NCBI RefSeq assembly: GCF_019973735.1
Contig: NZ_AP024463.1
Span: 2,294,001-2,358,000 of the forward strand
Origin: Arachnia rubra
GTDB taxonomy: Bacteria > Actinomycetota > Actinomycetes > Propionibacteriales > Propionibacteriaceae
Length of the DNA: 64,000 bases
Direction: 5' to 3'
Part shown: piece after piece, positions 60,785-64,000 of the stretch
Numbering within the stretch: the stretch's first letter is position 1
Layout of the letters: each line of letters starts with the position of its first letter
Translations under genes and position numbers: made by a program
The notes under the pieces: generated by a model
What the model was told of the DNA's origin: nothing
Database searches by the model: none
Seen by the model: the letters and a program-made list of their open reading frames with translations, nothing else

Positions 60785-61147
60785 ATGACGAAGACCAGTG
60801 CACGCAGCACAGTGCGCGGACGCTCCACCTCATTCGCTGAACGCGAACGACGCCTCGAGAACCTCGCGGTCGAGCACCTCGTGCTCACCGACAAGATCGC
60901 CGCCCTGGAGGCAGAACGCACCGAGATTGTGCGAAAGCTCTACAGCGAAGGACTCAGCCGGGGTGAGATCGCGCAACGACTCGCGGTCGAACTTCGCGCG
61001 GTCCCAACACGCAAACGCCTCACCGCTGAGGCTGCAACTGAGACTGAGGACAGCGACGATGACGGATCACCTGACGGAGCTGACAACAGCAGCGCAGAAC
61101 CCGGCGATCTTGACGAGGTTCCGTGCGAAAATTCATCGCAGTCCTGA
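60785..61147 (+). CDS. Small coiled-coil HTH protein, putative relaxosome accessory
   Basis: The 120-residue protein has a basic N-terminus, a long helix (FAERERRLENLAVEHLVLTD, then KIAALEAERTEIVRKLY), a short HTH (SEGLSRGEIAQRLAVE) and an acidic tail (EDSDDDGSPDGADNSSAEPG). It lies opposite the relaxase across the hairpin array, where MobF systems often encode a DNA-binding accessory protein. That role is inferred. ATG 60785 follows GGAAGAC; an in-frame upstream start at 60767 lacks a ribosome site. The HNH gene starts inside its 3' end. Confidence 0.6.
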   Translation: MTKTSARSTVRGRSTSFAERERRLENLAVEHLVLTDKIAALEAERTEIVRKLYSEGLSRGEIAQRLAVELRAVPTRKRLTAEAATETEDSDDDGSPDGADNSSAEPGDLDEVPCENSSQS

Positions 61148-61547
61148 CCTGGACTGCTGGCTTTGGACCGGCGCCATCAGCGGGAAAGGGCACGGCCGCT
61201 TCTGGATCCGCGACGACCTGGTGGTGATCGCGCATCGGTTCGCGTGGCTGGTCGATCAACTCGAACGCGGCCAGATCGTCACCAAGATGCCGGCAGTCAT
61301 CTCCCACGACTGCGACAACCCGATCTGCCAAAACCCTGCCCACCTGCGCGTCGGCACGGCGACGACGAACCGACGCGAATGGGCCGCGAGACGAGACGTC
61401 CCGGGGTCACCGCTGCGAGACCTTCGTGGAGCACGCGGCCGCGCCGAAGCGCTCCGCGACGCCGCCAAGACCAGGGCAACAGATCTGACAGCGGTGATCG
61501 ACGACGGCAAGGGCGCTGTCGATCGGCTGCAAGAACAGCTGTGGTGA
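61059..61547 (+). CDS. HNH endonuclease family protein
   Basis: The 162-residue protein begins MTDHLTELTTAAQNPAIL and carries CWLWTGAISGKGHGRFWI, a helix with AHRFAWLVDQLERGQI, and the HNH core VISHDCDNPICQNPAHLRVG (His, Asn, paired Cys, His), followed by a charged helix. This is the small HNH type found in phages and mobile elements, usually a DNA nicking or double-strand-cleaving enzyme. ATG 61059 is chosen since earlier in-frame residues lie in the preceding gene and look non-protein-like. It overlaps the HTH gene by 89 nt. Confidence 0.78.
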   Translation: MTDHLTELTTAAQNPAILTRFRAKIHRSPDLDCWLWTGAISGKGHGRFWIRDDLVVIAHRFAWLVDQLERGQIVTKMPAVISHDCDNPICQNPAHLRVGTATTNRREWAARRDVPGSPLRDLRGARGRAEALRDAAKTRATDLTAVIDDGKGAVDRLQEQLW

Positions 61548-61562
61548 CGGTGCAGGTGGGTG

Positions 61563-62120
61563 TTAGGCGAGGGCTCGTTGAATGCTAGATTTGCTGACCT
61601 GGAGGATGCGGGCGATCTGCGCCAACGAATGCCCATCGGCGCGGAGTTTTTGGGCAGCCTTGCAGCGCTCGGGGGTTATCACAGTGGGGCGGCCGCCGAT
61701 ACGGCCTTGGGCCCGTGCGTGTTCCAGGCCCCGCATGGTGTTTTCGCGGATCGTGTCAACGCGGAGCTGTGCAAGGACGGCCATGATCCCGATGATCGCC
61801 TGCCCCATCGGCGTGGAGGCATCGACGTCCAGGGCAGGTTCGGTGAGGCTGCGCAACCGGATCCCGCGGGCGGCGAGATCACGGATCACCTCGAGTGCGA
61901 TCCGTTCCGTCCCGGCGATCCGGTCCAGGGCCCGCACCAGCAGCGTGTCACCCGCTCGGAGGTAGTCCTGGCACGCTGCCCATTGCGGTCGCTGTGTGGT
62001 ACGGGCGGAGTGGCCGTGATCGACGAACACCCGTACCGCTCCAGCGGCCTCGAGCTCCGCTTGCTGCGCCTGCGGGTTCTGGTCACGCGTGGACACCCTC
62101 GCGTAGCCGATGATGCTCAT
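61563..62120 (-). CDS. Serine recombinase (resolvase/invertase family)
   Basis: The 185-residue small serine recombinase starts MSIIGYARVSTRDQNPQAQ with nucleophile Ser10. It has VDHGHSARTTQRPQW, GDTLLVRALDRIAG (the DRLxR-like motif reads DRIAG), a GQAIIGIMAVLAQLRVDTIR E-helix and a C-terminal HTH (GHSLAQIARILQVSKSSIQR). Family members resolve co-integrates or invert DNA. It could maintain the element as a monomer; it is too short to be a large serine integrase. Convergent with the HNH gene. Confidence 0.9.
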   Translation of the reverse strand: MSIIGYARVSTRDQNPQAQQAELEAAGAVRVFVDHGHSARTTQRPQWAACQDYLRAGDTLLVRALDRIAGTERIALEVIRDLAARGIRLRSLTEPALDVDASTPMGQAIIGIMAVLAQLRVDTIRENTMRGLEHARAQGRIGGRPTVITPERCKAAQKLRADGHSLAQIARILQVSKSSIQRALA

Positions 62121-62204
62121 CGCTCCGGTCCACCGTGACCGTGGTCGGGACGCGACGGTGTGGAACGGTGTCGGGGCCTGAGGCCTGTCGTCCTCGATGA
62201 CGAG

Positions 62205-62456
62205 TCATGCCGCGCTGACGGGAGCCTGCTCAGGCAGCGACTGGAAGAGCTGCCTCCACTCAGCACGCTTCGCCGCAACAGCTGCGTGATCTTCAGGGCT
62301 GATCTCCCACGCCTCCTGGCGGAGCTGGGCAGCCTGACGGATCCAGTAGTCATGCTCTTGCCTGGTCTTCGCCTGGTTGGCCCACATCACGTAGTGGCCA
62401 CCAATCCTGCTGCACAACTCATGCAAAGCGTCGTAGGCCATCACGGGGTCGTTCAT
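62205..62456 (-). CDS. Small hypothetical protein
   Basis: The 83-residue helical protein (MNDPVMAYDALHELCSRIGG, ARTRQ-type polar helices, ending LFQSLPEQAPVSAA) has no recognised family. ATG 62456 is supported by AGGAGG about 6 nt upstream; an in-frame start at 62474 would place that ribosome site inside the gene. It precedes the resolvase gene on the same strand by 84 bp. The 286 bp to its right (62457-62742) hold no gene I can support. Confidence 0.55.
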   Translation of the reverse strand: MNDPVMAYDALHELCSRIGGHYVMWANQAKTRQEHDYWIRQAAQLRQEAWEISPEDHAAVAAKRAEWRQLFQSLPEQAPVSAA

Positions 62457-62742
62457 CGTGGTCCTCCTCCTCACAGTGCGGGGGTCACTCCCCCAGTCTA
62501 CTTCGCCCCACCCTGCTGGACCTGTCCTTGCTCCGTCTGGCGCCGCAACAACTGGGGAACGACGAGGTCGGTCCAGAAAGGACTTCTCGGGGGTTTCGGG
62601 TCGTTGAGGGTGTGGGACGGGTTTTTGGGTCGCCTTGGCTGCTCTCCAGGGGTGCTGGCCGTGATGGGTGGGGGTGGTTCGTTATCGGCCGTTAGTGGAA
62701 CACGCCAGGCGCACCGCCACCCCGGCAGGTGCGTGTAGCCTC

Positions 62743-62943
62743 ATGGACGCAGCGGGCACAACGGACTTGGAAGAGCTGACCCACATCGTTCTTGGGCGGC
62801 CAAGCATCGGTACCAGGCCCGGGGCCTCACCCGTGGTACGGGCTCGGGTTCCTCAGGCCCTCAAGGACCGTGTGGCCGCTGTAGCCAAGCGTGAACACCG
62901 CAAGGAGTCAGATTGTGATCAGGCACGGCAGCCTCGGGGGTGA
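62743..62943 (+). pseudogene. Ribbon-helix-helix (CopG-like) gene, apparently frameshifted
   Basis: From ATG 62743 the frame reads a short N-terminus, then VRARVPQALKDRVAAVAKRE and HRKESDCDQARQPRG before stopping. The segment up to HRKES looks like an RHH antitoxin-type domain (beta strand VRARVP, helix A), but the expected second helix (SxIVRxAL) is missing in this frame. After the Glu codon, the +1 frame reads SQIVIRHGSL, which does resemble it. A one-base shift near 62910 would explain the break. Alternatively it is a short orphan ORF. Confidence 0.45.
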
Positions 62944-62968
62944 GGTGTGTCGTGGCTGCGCGCTGCTT

Positions 62969-63655
62969 CTAGTTGTAGTTGCGACGGTCTCGTGATGCTT
63001 CGAAACAGCGTCGATCGAGGTTGGTGTTCCAGATGCGGCGGGGGCTGGTGGGGCGGAGGCTACCTCCCGCGTAGTTGCCTTCCTGCTGGGCGTTTCTGTT
63101 GTACCAGGAGACTGTTTCGATCTTGGCGACGGCCGGGCTCTCTTGTCGCATGTCGAAGAGGGTGTCGAGAGTGGGGACCAAGTCGGTGTCGCGGGAAGCG
63201 AGGATGACCAGGTCGATGTCGGGTTGGAGGGCTTTGCGGAGGCATGTGAGAGCTACCAGGACATCGATGCCTTTCTCCTGGCCAGGTCCTTTAGGTATTT
63301 TGTGGCCGTTGGCGTTGCGGGCGGGGGTGCCCTGGGCGGTCAGCTGGAAGCTGTACTTCAGATCTCGTAGTTCGACGGTGGCTCCGTCGCGGCGCCACTG
63401 CTCAGCTTGGGCCGCGCATCGGCGACTCTGGTTCCAGTCGTAGTTGATGTGGGGCAGGCCACGGAAGGCGATCACTTCGATGAGGCTTGCTTCCGGATGG
63501 CCTGCTCGTTGTGCCTGGTTACGTTGGCGTATCGCGACGTCGGCGAACTGCTTGGGGTGGATGAGGGCATCGTGTTTGTGACCGTGTCGATCGAAGACAT
63601 CGTGTGCCGTGAGATGGACGTTCTGGTAGTCCATGACGATGACGCTGCGCAGCAT
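62969..63655 (-). CDS. NYN-domain (PIN-like) nuclease
   Basis: The 228-residue protein starts SVIVMDYQNVHLTAHDVFDR, the NYN signature with acidic Asp9. It continues with IEVIAFRGLPHINYDW, GQEKGIDVLVALTCLRKAL (second acidic residue) and DLVILASRDTDLVPTLD (third acidic cluster, SRDTD). NYN domains are metal-dependent RNases related to PIN domains; in mobile elements they may serve in defence or RNA control. ATG 63655 follows GAGGAGTTCGC. An intrinsic-terminator-like hairpin lies 25 nt upstream of the ATG. Confidence 0.85.
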   Translation of the reverse strand: MLRSVIVMDYQNVHLTAHDVFDRHGHKHDALIHPKQFADVAIRQRNQAQRAGHPEASLIEVIAFRGLPHINYDWNQSRRCAAQAEQWRRDGATVELRDLKYSFQLTAQGTPARNANGHKIPKGPGQEKGIDVLVALTCLRKALQPDIDLVILASRDTDLVPTLDTLFDMRQESPAVAKIETVSWYNRNAQQEGNYAGGSLRPTSPRRIWNTNLDRRCFEASRDRRNYN

Positions 63656-63671
63656 GCGAACTCCTCAAAAA

Positions 63672-63708
63672 GTGAAAAATCCCCACCAACCCTTACGAGC
63701 GGTGGGGA
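63672..63708 (-). terminator. Intrinsic terminator / attenuator before the NYN gene
   Basis: On the minus strand TCCCCACC and GGTGGGGA form an 8-bp stem around a 13-nt loop, followed by TTTTTCACTTTTT and then the NYN gene's GAGGAG. It would end transcripts of the gene at 63831-64000 and could attenuate the NYN gene. Confidence 0.65.
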
Positions 63709-63830
63709 GCAATGAAGCCAGTATGCATGATGTTCGCAGTCATGGCAAGGGCAGCCAGATGAGTTACTGCGGAAGCCGTGCCGCGCCACCGCATCCACTC
63801 ACCCTGACCTCTTGGTTGCTTTGGCGGGGG

Positions 63831-64000
63831 TCACTGCCCTGGGTCTTCTTCCTCTTCCCCTAGCTCAGCTAGCTCAGCGTCGCGTAGGGCTTTCTCCCGC
63901 TTGCGGGCAGCGAGTGTTTTGAGGATTGAGGGGATGCAGACCCTCAACGCGACGAAAGCTGTCACGGGTGGCAGCAGTCGCCACGGTGAGGGCTCGAATA
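63831..64000 (-). CDS. C-terminal fragment of a small membrane protein
   Basis: An open minus-strand frame enters from the right edge (first whole codon at 63998) and ends at TGA 63831. Its 55 residues include a hydrophobic stretch (WRLLPPVTAFVALRVCIPSI) and a charged tail (AARKREKALRDAELAELGEE, EEDPGQ). The pattern of a membrane segment followed by an acidic coiled tail looks like real protein. No family can be named from this part. Confidence 0.5.
   Translation of the reverse strand, partial: FEPSPWRLLPPVTAFVALRVCIPSILKTLAARKREKALRDAELAELGEEEEDPGQ

Larger units (their letters stand above)
42470..64000. mobile_element. Integrated conjugative element at tRNA-Lys (right end outside window)
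   Basis: From the 3' end of tRNA-Lys to the window edge the genes are those of a Gram-positive conjugative element: Xre regulator, HTH, replication-like gene with iterons, T4SS (Maff2, VirB6-like, PrgI, VirB4, CHAP hydrolase, coupling protein), MobF relaxase, HNH, serine resolvase and NYN nuclease. Base composition changes too: 44.4-51 kb uses many TTG/GTG/GAT codons and is less GC-rich than the flanking chromosome. No tyrosine integrase and no second copy of the tRNA 3' end are visible, so the right boundary is not reached; an integrated plasmid is an alternative. Confidence 0.8.

Noticed and set aside
61563..62120. Site-specific integrase of the element
   Set aside because: At 185 residues with a resolvase-type layout it lacks the long C-terminal part of serine integrases.
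60268..64000. A right attachment site (copy of the tRNA-Lys 3' end)
   Set aside because: No GGGTTCGAACCCCG-like sequence is present after 42469, so the right end is outside the window.

Overview
The window is high-GC DNA with GTG/TTG starts, ATGA-type overlaps and strong Shine-Dalgarno sequences. It is the chromosome of an actinobacterium, with a conjugative element integrated in the right third. Several traits point to Actinobacteria, and more tentatively to the Propionibacteriaceae: MurJ fused to a pseudokinase beside a DUF6049-type gene, a pyruvate phosphate dikinase with its own regulatory protein, a fused EIIA-HPr-EI protein, a Tad-type pilus locus with a LysM/BTAD protein, and YkoE-type vitamin transport. 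The family placement is inference.

Region 1 (1-2707, minus strand) is the start of a Wadjet-type anti-plasmid operon: jetA (DUF2397), jetB (DUF2398) and the first 35 codons of jetC (TIGR02680). Region 2 (2786-18593) holds two paralogous secreted subtilases. Between them lie a TPP-riboswitch-controlled thiM-thiE-thiD-tenA operon, an iron-complex-type ABC importer whose permease seems to lack a conserved segment, ppdK, and a small lipoprotein. Region 3 (18891-23302) is a PTS operon: an EIIA-HPr-EI fusion and an EIIBC with a second, cysteine-less EIIB. Region 4 (23614-31072) is a Tad/Flp-like pilus operon. Region 5 (31065-34094) is an HMP/thiamine ECF transporter under a second TPP riboswitch. 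Region 6 (34211-42469) carries DUF6049, murJ-pseudokinase, ppsR, a cation diffusion facilitator, a membrane-anchored protein resembling an isolated GroEL apical domain, and tRNA-Lys(TTT).

Region 7 (42470 to beyond 64000) is an integrated conjugative element starting at the tRNA-Lys. In order it carries: an Xre-like gene whose 3' end runs into the tRNA; a small HTH gene; a replication-protein-like gene with four palindromic iterons and an AT-rich stretch inside it; a type IV secretion set (Maff2-like, VirB6-like, lipoprotein, PrgI, VirB4, CHAP hydrolase, lipoprotein, VirD4/TraG coupling protein, DUF4913); and a 2100-residue MobF relaxase-helicase-primase on the opposite strand. Upstream of the relaxase is a non-coding stretch packed with inverted repeats, the likely oriT region. 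Beyond it lie an HTH gene, an HNH endonuclease, a serine resolvase, a small unknown gene, a broken ribbon-helix-helix gene, a NYN-domain nuclease and a truncated membrane protein at the edge. No integrase and no right attachment site are visible.

Functional links: the two TPP riboswitches join thiamine salvage (ThiM/ThiE/ThiD/TenA) to precursor uptake (YkoE plus the fused ECF module). PpsR at 39.8 kb is the expected regulator of the dikinase at 12.3-15.0 kb. A plasmid-excluding Wadjet system and a conjugative element share one chromosome 40 kb apart. The least expected items are the orphan GroEL-apical-like membrane protein, the hairpin array with repeated TCGAT loops, the iterons inside the replication-like gene and the three-part relaxase.
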